From NCBI GenBank assembly GCA_026686845.1, contig JAIVEN010000028.1, forward strand, positions 8,261,001-8,325,000: DNA of 64,000 bases, written 5' to 3'. The stretch comes from Adenanthera pavonina (Eukaryota; Streptophyta; Magnoliopsida; Fabales; Fabaceae). The notes under the pieces were generated by a model. It worked only from the letters and a program-made list of their open reading frames with translations, was not told the origin of the DNA and did not search any database. A program made the position numbers and the translations under genes. Numbering within the stretch: the first letter of the stretch is position 1; every line of letters begins with the position of its first letter. Shown here in pieces: positions 34,480 through 45,681 of this stretch.

Positions 34480-37054
34480 TTACTGCCTAAATGGTAGAGT
34501 TTGTGGACAATTCAACCGATTGTGACCTATTTGTCTACACAACCCACATTTGTTAGGTTGTCCTAGTGTGGTCCAATCCATCTCATTACAAATGCGAGTT
34601 GAGCAAGGGCGACCTTTTGCTTGAATCATTGATGAGTCAGGAATTAAGTGAGGACCATCATATTCTGGCCAATGAACCTCATCTCCTGTTGATATAAACT
34701 CATTGCTATAAGCTGATTGAATAGATTCCAACTTGAATACAGGATCCACGAATTGTACATAGTCAATGCCTAAAGAGCACATGCGGCTATCACATGCATA
34801 CATGGATATTTCTCAGCCTGGAACTCTCCATAATCACATTTTTTTTTGGCTTAGGTTCAGCCTACAACGATGACCAAATTGACGAGCCGCAATATTATAT
34901 GGTTCATCGACCTCAAATAATGTTGCTATTCTTTCGTACTAGTGAACAATACATGCAGATGTAGCTTGTGTAGCTGTATCTAATTTCCTGTTTAATGTTT
35001 TGCCGTTCATGCACTTTGCAAGGTTTGTTGTCATATGACCATAGCACCGACCCTCAATGTCATGTGCATGACACCATTGCTCTTTCTTAATAACTCTAAT
35101 CCATCTAACAGCATCCGGATGCAACAATGTGAGTTCTTCCAATTGTTTGTCAACAACTGCTTGCTCATATGCATACCCTGTCCATGTTTATAAAGTTAAT
35201 GGCGAAGAATGTTAATCATATGTTTATAAATTGTTAAGGTTCATGAATCTCACCAATCTTTATAAACTTCTGCTTCAACCAATTTGTTTTTTATGCCTTG
35301 TGTAGGTTTGAAGCCACATGGCTTAAACAAAAAACATGATTTCCATATGGTGGTTGCCATCCAACACAACGGTCTGCAACAACTTCCATAATTGATGGAT
35401 GTCTATCTGATGTCAAGCATATTCCTTTCCTTTTCTTTACAACATAGATATGCACATTGTATAAAAACCATGACCAAGCTAATTTTGTCTCCCCCTCAAC
35501 CACAACAAAGGCAAGTGGCATGACATTTCGATTACCATCTTGAGATATTGTCATGAGAAATGTGCCCTTATATTTCCCATATAAGAAAGTTTCATCTACT
35601 TGTACTATAGGCTTCAGATGCTCAAAGGCATCAATGCATGGCTTAAACGCCCCAAATACACGGTGAAACATCTACACATGTTGCCCATCATCATTAACAT
35701 TTGAAGTTGCTTGTATGTATATTTGACAATCGACCAAGGCATAAAATGCTCAACTGCAGCTAACTGCCTTGATAATAAAGTATATAATGTCTCCCAATTA
35801 CCCCAAACAGTGGTGATTGCTAATTATTTTGCCTTCCATGCTTTTTGATATGATACTATGTACCCAAACATGGATTACATTCGCTCAATGATTTGTGAAA
35901 CTTTCACATCTGGTTTGTCAGTCACCATGGCCACAATACAAGAAGAGATAAGATCAGCATCCAACTTAGGATGATCTTGAGTTAATGATGCATGTATGAG
36001 GCCCTTCATATTTTGTAATAGTCCAAAAACCATCACTTCCTTTCTTGGAAGCCCTCACTCTCCATTTACAACCTTTTCCATAGTTAATACATCAAAATTC
36101 TTGAGATTTTCTACTTGAAAGATACACCTTGAATGTGTGAAGCACTCGAACATTATATAACTTGACTGCACGTTTTAAAACATGAGCATTGTTAAACATC
36201 TGACCAAGAAATAGCTCTTGGTTATCATTGAGAGGTAGAATATCCCCAAGTCCACTAAAATTAGGAGCCATAGCAGATTCTATATCAACCTGAGATAAGA
36301 AAGCAAGGGCAAGCTCTTTGTTGTGATTCATATCACCATTATCCTCATTGATGTCCTCGTTGATCTCATCATCATCATCATTGTCATTCCCATCATCAAC
36401 ACTAACATGAGAATCGTATTCATTGTCATCATCAAGGTCATCCATTATGTCTTATGTTGGAAGAGGAGAAAATGATGATCGATCATTTCCAATATACATA
36501 AATTATTCAAATTGGCATATGTTTTTAGTTGGAGGTATTGGGGATGATGGTCCAGCATCTCCAATGGTTGGAGAAGGATCAAATGGGTGGAAATTTTCGA
36601 TAGACATGCTAATCATGACTCTTTGTTGCTGTGGAAGTGTGTATCCACTATAGTTCTCCGTCGGGTGTGATTTTAGATGATGATCAAGTTTCACATTAAA
36701 AATATTTACATACATCTCTATACACGTCAAGTGAGTAGAAAATCGAGAATGCAGTTACCACATTCTTTATAAATCATAATCATCTAGTATTTTCCATCCC
36801 CTGTACCAAAGTGGATTTATGGAAATTGGAAATCTATATAAAAGATTTATCACAATTTGATTCAGAAGAAGATTGAGATTTTGGCCGACAACTTGCTTTA
36901 GTCTGACCAAAGTAATGTCAGAATCAACACTTATTATTCTCATGTCATTTGACTCGAATGTCACACCATCTGGGTTATCAAAAAATTGTTCATTTGCATA
37001 TATACACAGAAGCATTGATCTATTGTCCATACCACTTCCTAATTTTATTTTCAT
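34480..37054 (-). pseudogene. MuDR-type MULE transposase, decayed
   Basis: From the Met at 37054 the minus strand shows, in order: a PB1-like MuDR N-terminal domain (ending KILDDYDL, then CIEMYVNIF); an acidic linker with DDLDDDNEYDSH; the DNA-binding domain (INYGKGCKWRVRASKKG, then WTITKYEGPHTC); the catalytic domain with VDETFLYGKYKGTFL, LTSDRHPSIMEV and FCLSHVASNLHKA; a later LLHPDAVRWIRVIKKEQW block; a SWIM finger near 34830 whose first half reads CDY instead of CxC; and a zinc knuckle CGLCRQIGHNRLNC just before the end. Breaks include two TAA near 36760, a TGA at 36092 where CGA would be expected, a frameshift near 36000 and several others between 34800 and 35300. Its normal role is to cut and rejoin the element at its inverted repeats. 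It is not functional in this copy. Confidence 0.88.
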
Positions 37055-38588
37055 GGATAGAGTGACATTAAATAAAAAAATTACATTAATTCCACATAAA
37101 CAAATATTTCAAAAGAATTCTAATTATGGATGGGCGAAATCATGTATTTTTTTCAACTAAAATCTACTTTATATCTAAAGCTTAGCAATAAGAGTACCTC
37201 TTGAACCATGATATTATTTTTAAAAATTTAACAATAAAATGAAATTTTTTGGTCCAATGTAAAATAGTTTTTTATTTTATACAATGAAAAAGAAAATAAT
37301 GAAAAACATAAAAACTAACAAGCAAACCATGCTCACGTATTGCTGCATGCCAAAGTCATATTTTCAAGTATTGTAACAAAAACAAAGTGATACCCAGGTG
37401 ACTCAGATAAAACCCTTTTAGCCAACATGTAAAATAATAGTTATTTAACAATAACATCTTCACAGTTTTTATTTGCATGCGATATTGTTTTTTTTTAAAT
37501 GAACAACCAACAATTGTTTAATGATGTTGAATATATGAAATTTATTACAAACTTTAATACAAGTGAGGAATATAAATAATTTTTTTAACTCTTTGTTAAA
37601 TCTACTTTAAAATTTTATGAGCCATAAAAAATATAAGTTTATTTCGATTAAAAATTGAATATTTTCATAAAAATGAAATATAAAAAAATGATTGTTTATT
37701 TTCTTTGAATCTGATCATGCTGTTGAAAAACGAAACCTAAATATAAATTTATCTTTATTAAAAAGTATTAGTTTCGTAAAAAATAAAACATAAAAAAATA
37801 TACATTTATTTTCATGGATAGAGTGACATTAAATAAAAAAATTACATTAATTCCACATAAACAAATATTTCAAAAGAATTTTAATTATGAATGGCCGAAA
37901 TCATGTATTTTTTTAACTAAAATCTACTTTATATCTAAAACTTAGCAATAAAAGTACCTCTGAATCATAATATTATTTTTAAAAAATTTAACAATAAAAT
38001 AATTTTTTTTTCGTCCAATGTAAAATAGTTTTTTATTTTATACACTGGAAGAGAAAATAATGAAAAAAAACAGAAAAACTAACAAGCAGAACATGCTCAC
38101 ATATTGCTACATGTTCAAGTCATATTTTCAAGTGTTTTATCAAAAACAAAGTTATACCCAGGTGACTCAGATAAAATCCTCTTAGCTAACATGTAAAATA
38201 ATAGTTATTTAACAATAACATCTCCATAGTTTTTATTTGCATGCGATATTTTTTTTTTAAATGAACAAACAACAATTATTTAATGGTGTTGAATATATGA
38301 AATTTATTATAAACTTCAGTACAAGTGAAGAATAAGTGAGGAATATAAATGATTTTTTTAACTCTGTTTTAAATCTACTTTAAAATTTTATGAGCCATAA
38401 AAAATAAAAGTTTATTCCGATTAAAAATTAAATATTTTCATAAAAATGAAATATAAAAAATGATTGTTTATTTTCTTTGAAACTAATTATGCTGTTGAAA
38501 AATGAAACCTAAATATAAATTTATCTTCATTAAAAATTATTAGTATCATAAAAAATAAAACATAAAAAAATATACGTTTATTTTTATG
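37043..38588. repeat. 761-bp tandem duplication upstream of the transposase
   Basis: TCATGGATAGAGTGACATTA starts at 37051 and again at 37812. Similarity continues across the whole unit with roughly one difference in 15-20 bases. The proximal copy contains the transposase ATG (37054) and its upstream region; the distal copy repeats the ATG without the gene behind it. Confidence 0.85.
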
Positions 38589-39639
38589 TAAAATGTAAAG
38601 TTTATTTCAGTTTTTTTTACTTTTATTCTTAAATATGTATCAAATATTCATTACATAAATATCAAATAAATATTAAGGCAAATGGTGTCAAAGTCTCATA
38701 CTCTCATACTTTAATAATTTAATCTAACTAAAGCATTAAACTAAGACATTATATTGTATCAAATAAACAACTCATTTTACTAATAAAAATGTTATTCAAA
38801 ACTAAAAAGTGCAAATTTTAAATTAAAACATATAAAAAATTTACTAACAATAATATTAAAGGAGATGAGAGAAAGAAAAATACTAATGTGAGATGAAGCG
38901 CTGTAGATAAAACTCCAAGCACTTGCAAGAAGTTAGAATTGATGAAAGAATGAAGATGACAATTATGGCAATAAAAAGTAGCAAATATTCCAAAAGAAGA
39001 TGAAAACTAAGAGGAGTTGGAATGAGAGCCAAAACGATAAAATGAAGAAACTGCAACATGAATATTTAAGTAGATAACTATTGTTTCTGTAGAATCACGG
39101 AGGAAGCATTATTTTTTCAAATAATTAGTGAAGCACATATTAGATGTTGCATGCAAAGATTTTCCGCCTCTTTGCATGCAACGTCTATCATAAGGTACCA
39201 AAAGATAAAAAAAAATTGAAATGTCTTTTAAGTGTTGTTCATGAGATACCAAAATTTAAAAAAAAAAAACTCCAAATGTCTTTCACACAACATCTATTGT
39301 GAGGAACAAAAAGTTAAAAAAAAAAAACTTGAAGCGTCTTTCACTCAAAAGCACGCGCATAAAATATGAGCATGGGAAAGGGAAATCTGAATTAGACAAA
39401 ATTTGCAGGTTATAAAAAAATCTGGTCAAAAAAACATTATTCAAGAATTTGATCAAGATTCAAAAAAACATTATTCAAGAATTTGGTGAGGATTGGAATC
39501 CTGACCAAATTATCCTGATCAAATTATACAATGCATACAGACCCGTGAATATGCAACATGCTTCATTTTGAAGAGGGAGTGTACTTGATTCCATCAATTA
39601 AAAAATTAAAAAATAATAATAGTAAAATGAAGGGAAAAT
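38589..39639. other. MULE interior upstream of the transposase
   Basis: Non-coding. Contains a degenerate tandem repeat at 39165-39345 (three units of about 55-60 bp with GAGATACCAAAATTT-like words) and a duplicated AACATTATTCAAGAATTTG near 39434 and 39468. Confidence 0.5.
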
Positions 39640-39834
39640 TTTCTACTTTATTTTTTCAAAAAATAAAAACACATTATTTGATATTTAATAGATTTATTTA
39701 TCAAAAAATATCTCCTAATAATAAACTAGTTATAATTTTTATTATAAGCTATTATTTTTTTCTATTTATTATAAAAGTAATTCATTCTAATCATTATACA
39801 AACAAAATCATTGTATTTTTATTACTCTCTTTGT

Positions 39835-40071
39835 CCCATATTATAAGATAATAAGAGAGATTTTACGTATATTAAAAAACATTTATTATATTTTTAAATT
39901 AAAAAAAATAAAAATTTCAAATTTTACCTCTATTAATTTCACTCATTTCATTAAATATAACATAATTTACAGCACTAATAATATAATAAATAAGGGATAA
40001 AATAACAAGTTACTACATATTATGTTATATTATGAAAAAGAAAAATCTCCTGTTATCTAAGATAGAAAGAA
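39835..40071. mobile_element. MITE copy nested in the right MULE repeat (inner)
   Basis: TA-flanked CTCTCTTTGTCCCATATTAT starts the copy. It is the inverted counterpart of 31380-31635 and sits at the same place in the repeat. Confidence 0.65.
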
Positions 40072-40486
40072 CATATCTGAAAAAAATAAAAAAAAATAAA
40101 ATAAAGTCGATTAAAATAAAATTTATTTATTAGAAAAAAACAAAAGCAAGTCATTACCTAGAACTAACAATATTTTTCAATTAGAATCCAATTTAAAAAT
40201 TTTCATCTCATATAAATTGAATTTCCAACTGATAAATTAACTCTTCAACTGAAACTAATGATTTGAAAATTTTTTTTATTACATGTCTTGAAATATTTTT
40301 TCTCTTTTAAAAAATTATCCATTAGTAGGTTAATGGCCTACAGAATGGACTTGCTCTTTTTATTTAAAAAAATTGATTAACTAATGAATCTCAATTTTTT
40401 TTATTTTCTAAACTATTATTTTTTTCATAATTATAAAAATCATTAATTCTAATCATTATACACATTAAATTATTGTATTGTTGTTA

Positions 40487-40722
40487 CTTCATTCATCTTA
40501 TATTATATTATAAGATAATTGAAGGATTTTTACCGCATATTAAAAATAATTTATTATCTTAATTTTTTTAAATAAAATTCTAAGGTTACCCTCTTAATTT
40601 AACTCCTTTTATTAACTATAATACACGTTATAATACAAGTTATGATAATAATAATGCAATAAAGGTAAAAATAATATCACTATATTATCATATGTAAAAA
40701 AAACACGTCTTATCGTAACGAG
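40487..40722. mobile_element. MITE copy nested in the right MULE repeat (outer)
   Basis: Begins TA then CTTCATTCATCTTATATTAT. It shares its body (CTCTTAATTTAACTCCTTTT) with the other three copies, and is the counterpart of 30839-31070. Confidence 0.6.
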
Positions 40723-41053
40723 ATATAGATATATATATATATATCTATAAAAAAAATAAGTTTGGTGAAAGAAAATTAAAAACAAAAAACAAAAGCAAGT
40801 CGATTGATTACCAACCGACTTGCTTGAGACTAATTTATTGCCCAGTACATGACTAAGTCCATTGATAGTCAATCGACTTGTTTCTTTATTTAAAACAGAA
40901 AATTAAGTTGTGTATCTATTTATCGATTTATTCGTAGCATGTTCATCAATTTTTTGATCATCAATTTTTATTATTATAGATCGGTAAATTATTTCTGACA
41001 TAACATATATTGGTAAATAATTTATTTATTTATTATATTTTACTCAAAAAACC

Positions 41054-41062
41054 AAGACACTG
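41054..41062. repeat. Right target-site duplication of the MULE
   Basis: AAGACACTG, identical to 30505-30513. Confidence 0.9.
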
Positions 41063-42977
41063 ACCTTATGTTTGGACTAGAAAAAAAAAATAAGGGGGTG
41101 AGAAAATTTTGAGTAAAAAATAAGAGAAAATCTAGACACTTCTTATTTAGGTTTTTTCTTATTTTTTCTTTGAGTATTACTCTTTTCCTATTTTCCCCTC
41201 ATTCCAAATAAAATCTGAAGGAGATTATAAAAGGAGATTTTTTTATAAATAATTTATCTGAATGAGTAGTTTTTATAAAGTCTATTAGTACATCATAATG
41301 AAATAAGGTTATTGATATTGTTGTATTGTCTAAAATGTAAAATGAGTGATAATATTCATTACTAATGAATAGCTTTCAAATGGTGCAGCTTAACTATATG
41401 TTTTATAAACAAATTTCAATACGGCTTATTACAATTTTTATATTTTATTTTGATTGATATTTGATACGGATGGCATTGAGATAAACATGTTAATATAAAA
41501 AAAACTTTACAATTGTTATAATAACGTGTATTAAATAAAACTCTCCCTAAATCTATATAACAAAAATATGTTATCATCGAAAGTGGAATATTAATTCAAT
41601 CAATATGATATTAATAATTACATCAATATCATACTAAAATGTTTTCATCAAAATTATTTCATATACTTAATTTTGTGTATTTTGTTATATTTATCTTAGT
41701 TTTTATGTATTATATTCATTTATTTTTATTATAATATATTTTTATCATATAAAAAAAAGAAAGATTGCAACTCAATTCACTATTATATGGCACTTTATGT
41801 TTCCTTCCAATTTAATTTGTATTTAAATTAGATTAAAACAAAAAAAAATAGTAGAATCAAATAGAATAAATTATTTAAAATCATTGCTCCATTCAAACAA
41901 TATTGATTGCAAATTATTTTTATCCATGTCCGTTTTGATGACTTGATGATAAAAAAAAGTATTGTTTTCAAAATTGAGAAAATACCGAAAAAGTGCTTAT
42001 CAAATATTAATTAATTTTCTTTAGTAATAATAATATTTACAAATTTGAAAATAAATGAAATTCTGTAATAATATCATATGTGTCTTTAGTGTGTGGTCAA
42101 TTTCAAATGTCTTCTTTATACCTTCATAATAACTTGTTGCATGGTTTGGCATCACAGTCCCAGACATGGACCATAGCCTCCACTTTTTCTTTTGCGACCC
42201 CTTTGTTCACTATCGTACTGGCTTAAATAAGCAATTATCCTAATCTAATTCTGTCATGAATTAATTATATTTAACGCTTTAAATTAATAGATAAATAGGC
42301 TGGGTTACTTTTTTTTTGGTAAAAATTAGTTCTAGAGTTTCTCCTCAAACCTCCCCTGTCCTTATATTCGATTATTACTCTTTTTTTTAATCTCAAAAGT
42401 TTATATTGTTTTTTTGAGCTAAAAAAATAAAAATTTAGTAGGGTCATTAAGAATAATGAATAATGAGTTTGATCTCATTTATTATGAAATGAAAATCTTG
42501 GTAAGTTTAGTTTTTTTTTCTTTATCAATGAGGTAAGTTGAGTTTCAAAAACTTATTATTCGCTCCTCTTACTTTAATTAACTTATTACAGGTGAGTTGG
42601 GTTTCATCTTACAGATGAAAAACATTTCTTTTGCATTTAAAACATCAATTCGTACATATTTCAATCAGTTTTCTATTCAAAAAGTTTTATTAATTTTTTA
42701 ATACAATATTACATACTCGTCAACTTAGACTAGTGTTGTCCAAATCGGCCAAAATAAAAGCCTAATGATGGCCAGGAGAAAAACTTAGACCAATGACATT
42801 GCTGAAATTTTCTTTTTCTTGTTTATTTTTTGGCTCCAATGGCATTTCTGTAATTATCTACAACAATGATGGGAGAAAGTAATTCCATTCAAAATTCGTA
42901 CTTTATTACATAACCCTTCAAGAGCTCGAAGCTCCAGTGTCAAGCCTTTAGCAGTCTGACAACAGAAGCAATCGACC
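41063..42977. other. Intergenic between the MULE and the first PMEI-like gene
   Basis: AT-rich, no coding signal. 41063-41220 has the wording of an old MITE (TTATGTTTGGACTAG ... CTCATTCCAAATAAA). The last 80 bp before 42978 are less AT-rich and probably include the promoter and leader of the next gene; no convincing TATA box was found. Confidence 0.35.
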
Positions 42978-43616
42978 ATGATAACCCCACGCCCTCATTT
43001 CCTCTTCGTCCTCCTCGCCGCTGCCTTACACTGTCTCTGTCGATCATCGGTGGCAACCTTTGTCGTCGACTCCAACGCCGATTTCAACCCCGGCGCCACT
43101 GCTTTCATCCGCACAAGCTGCAACACCACCCTCTACCCCGACCTCTGCTTCTCCTCCCTCTCTCCCCACTCCAATGCCATCCAACAGAGCTCCAGCAAGC
43201 TCGCTCGCGTCGCCATAGCCGTGACCCTCACCAAGGCTCGCCGCATGGCCTCCTACGTCTCCGGCCTCTCGGGCGAAGCCGACTACAGCACCAACTCCCG
43301 CGCCGCCTCGGCTCTCCGCGACTGCTTCACCAACCTCGGGGACGCCGTCGACGAAATCAGCGGCTCGCTCAAGCAGATGCGGCAGATCGCAGTTGCGGAG
43401 TCCGGCGGCGGCGAGCAGTTCAGGTTCCGGATGAGCAACGTGCAGACGTGGATGAGCGCGGCGCTGACGGACGAGGACACGTGTACGGACGGATTTGAGG
43501 ACGTACCCGAAGGATCGGTGAAGACGGATGTATGTGATCGGGTGACGTACTTGAAGAAGTTCACCAGCAACGCCTTGGCGCTGGTGAATAGTTACGCTAA
43601 CACGGAAATGCCTTAG
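42978..43616 (+). CDS. PMEI-like protein (pectin methylesterase / invertase inhibitor family), 212 aa
   Basis: Single exon, ATG at 42978 (CGACCATGA), stop TAG at 43614-43616. Residues 1-26 form a signal peptide (PHFLFVLLAAALHCLCRSSVA), so the product is probably secreted to the cell wall. The family core follows: FIRTSCNTTLYPDLCFSSLS, with the first Cys pair at 48 and 57, then ALRDCFTNLGDAVDEI with Cys116 and EDTCTDGFED with Cys169. These four Cys form the two conserved disulphides of the four-helix bundle. The DC1.2/21-kDa type is typically 190-215 residues, as here. Such proteins block pectin methylesterase or vacuolar/cell-wall invertase by 1:1 binding; which one cannot be told from sequence. 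Cys186 is an extra cysteine. The gene is strikingly GC-rich against its AT-rich surroundings. A paralogue lies at 49579 on the same strand. Confidence 0.92.
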   Translation: MITPRPHFLFVLLAAALHCLCRSSVATFVVDSNADFNPGATAFIRTSCNTTLYPDLCFSSLSPHSNAIQQSSSKLARVAIAVTLTKARRMASYVSGLSGEADYSTNSRAASALRDCFTNLGDAVDEISGSLKQMRQIAVAESGGGEQFRFRMSNVQTWMSAALTDEDTCTDGFEDVPEGSVKTDVCDRVTYLKKFTSNALALVNSYANTEMP

Positions 43617-44759
43617 ATTAGGATCGTGATGTAGTTAAGTTTTTTTTTTTTAATTTCACTGTTTGAATGGTGTTTTTGTGTTCTTGTTTTTGGTGAACGG
43701 TTGAAATGTGTTTCAGTCTTAAAGTCAAATGTGAATCTTTTTTGTTCGAGTATGTATCGTAATCTTTTTTGTCTCCTCCAGAAATGTACCGTACCCTTAA
43801 TTTGTGGTGGTTTGAGATCTTTTATTTATTTTTTTTGTCAGAATTATGAATCAACAATATATAAAAAATATAGTTTATAAAAAGTGACACAATATTATGA
43901 TTTTTTTCACTTTGCTTTGCTTTCCTTTCTCTCTCTCTACTTTCATGGAGAGTATTGGATGAAATTTGGATAATTCAGATTTAATATTTTATAAAATAAA
44001 TTTTTTTCAATTTCTGTTTATAACTGTTTTGATAAAATTTTAACATTTTAGATTTATTTATTATGACTTAATGTTTTGATAATAATTTTATAAAATATTG
44101 AGTATGAATGATCAAATATAATTCAATAGTCTAAATAAAAAGTGAAAAATGTGTAAAAAATCTTTTCCCTACTATTTAGAAGCCAAAAATAGTACATTCT
44201 CTCGTTGCTTAGACTCCCAAGTGGGGCCGATTTAGTTCTATAAGAATTACATTACGATTACAATTACAATTACAAATTTCAAATATGACAAAACGTAGAA
44301 GGAGCGAGAAGAAAAAAAAATTATATATGTAATAAAAAGAGAAGAAAAGAAATAAACCCTACCAACGCCAAAAGTGATTTTGTTATATTTTGTGGTCTCG
44401 GGAGAAGTGAGAGCTAATTGCGCCGAGGAATACGTCACCAATGAGTCTCATTGCTTTCCACCTCAATTTCAATTTGACAGACATTCTCTCTCTGTTTTTT
44501 TTTTTCATATGTCATCCAAAGATAGAATATTGCAAATGATTATAAAAAAGGCCAAATACTTAAATTTATATAGATACAAGATTTTTAATCAAATTAGAAC
44601 AAATGAATTTTTATTTTTTTTATACAAACCAATGAATTTTTTTTATGTACTACGTATCCTACTAACTCTTATTAAAAGCACTATTTTTAAATTTAAATTT
44701 CACTTGTTTTGAACTATATGCATTTGACCGTGTGTTCAAAGTGCGGCTCCTAAACTATA
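43617..44759. other. 3' flank of the first PMEI-like gene, no further gene
   Basis: Starts with the presumed 3' UTR (T-rich, GT-rich to about 43830); the rest is AT-rich without coding signal. Confidence 0.4.
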
Positions 44760-45062
44760 TTTGAGAGTTTATGATGCAATGAAATGAAATAGTTATTAAT
44801 GGAACATAATATAATGTAATGGAATGAAGTGGAATGGAACAGAATGTTCCATTGTTTGAGAGTTTTATGAGGAGAAGAAACGATTTCATTTGACTATTAT
44901 TTGGAAGTTATTATAAAATAGATAAAATAGAATGGATTATAATTTCTTTTCTAATATTATTCTTATTAAAAAATTTAAATAAATTTAAATAAAAAACAAG
45001 TTCTTCTTTTTTCATATAAAAAAATTCATATTACTTTTACTTTTTAATAAAAAACATCTTCC

Positions 45063-45103
<41 letters not shown>

Positions 45104-45112
45104 ATTAATAAT

Positions 45113-45159
<47 letters not shown>

Positions 45160-45681
45160 TAAAATAACTTGGTTCTTTCAATAATAATATTAAGAAGGAA
45201 GTAAAAATTTTATCAAAAAATGAAAATAATGAAACCAACTATGATAAAGTACAAAAAAGTAAGAAAACTATGATAAATCACAAGATTTGTGGAAGAAAGT
45301 ATATTTTGAAGCAGTGATTCAATTGTAAGTGTGAAGTATAATGTGATTTGAGTGATTTTGATTGATGTGATAATGAAACACCGAGAAATGTATAATAGAC
45401 GGAAGAGATATGGCAATATGAAAAGAGTAAAAAAATCATGACAATGAATTGTTTTATTAAGGTCAATAGGTATTTTTGTAATTTAAATAATTACTTTTAG
45501 TGATTCTATCCTTAACCTTCTCAATCTAGAGGGCAAGAAAAATTAGATTTAGAATGGTTAATGATGAGTTATGAACCTATCAATTATTATTTCATTCCCT
45601 CTTAAAATGATCTCTTAAACAATGGCCCAATACATGAGATCATTCCATTTTATTTCACTCACCCTAAAAGAAACTCTCAAA
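44760..45681. mobile_element. Non-autonomous DNA transposon, about 920 bp
   Basis: The ends are TTTGAGAGTTT on the left and, reverse-complemented, the same TTTGAGAGTTT on the right. Subterminal words such as GAAATGAAAT and GGAATGGAACAG recur inverted near the right end (ATTCCATTTTATTTCA). No target duplication was recognised. It contains the large AAT hairpin at 45063-45159. Confidence 0.5.
45063..45159. repeat. Perfect (AAT)n/(ATT)n hairpin
   Basis: A left arm of 44 nt (45063-45106) is perfectly complementary to a right arm at 45110-45153, with a 3-nt AAT loop. The arms consist of AAT repeats closing in ATAATACATT / AATGTATTAT; ATT units continue to 45159. Confidence 0.9.

Larger units (their letters stand above)
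30514..41053 (-). mobile_element. Mutator-like element (MULE), 10.54 kb, with long inverted repeats, transposase and PMD gene
   Basis: The boundaries are fixed by the perfect 9-bp duplication AAGACACTG outside inverted ends GGGTTTTTTGAG (left) and GGTTTTTTGAG (right, reverse-complemented). The inverted repeats run inward for about 1.3 kb. Inside, on the minus strand, lies a MuDR-type transposase pseudogene (37054 to 34480) followed by a plant mobile domain pseudogene (about 34280 to 32110). A 761-bp tandem duplication lies upstream of the transposase. A 9-bp duplication, long inverted repeats and this transposase family together define a MULE. Stops and frameshifts in both genes and the divergence of the two repeats show that the copy is old and cannot mobilise itself. 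Confidence 0.92.
39640..41053 (-). repeat. Right terminal inverted repeat of the MULE
   Basis: This is the inverted partner of 30514-31795. The arms differ by many substitutions and small indels, and this arm is slightly longer. The inner boundary is approximate. Confidence 0.85.

Noticed and set aside
43283..43570. Minus-strand frame of 95 codons
   Set aside because: It is a shadow of the GC-rich PMEI-like gene on the plus strand; similarly 49933-50175 opposite the second gene.
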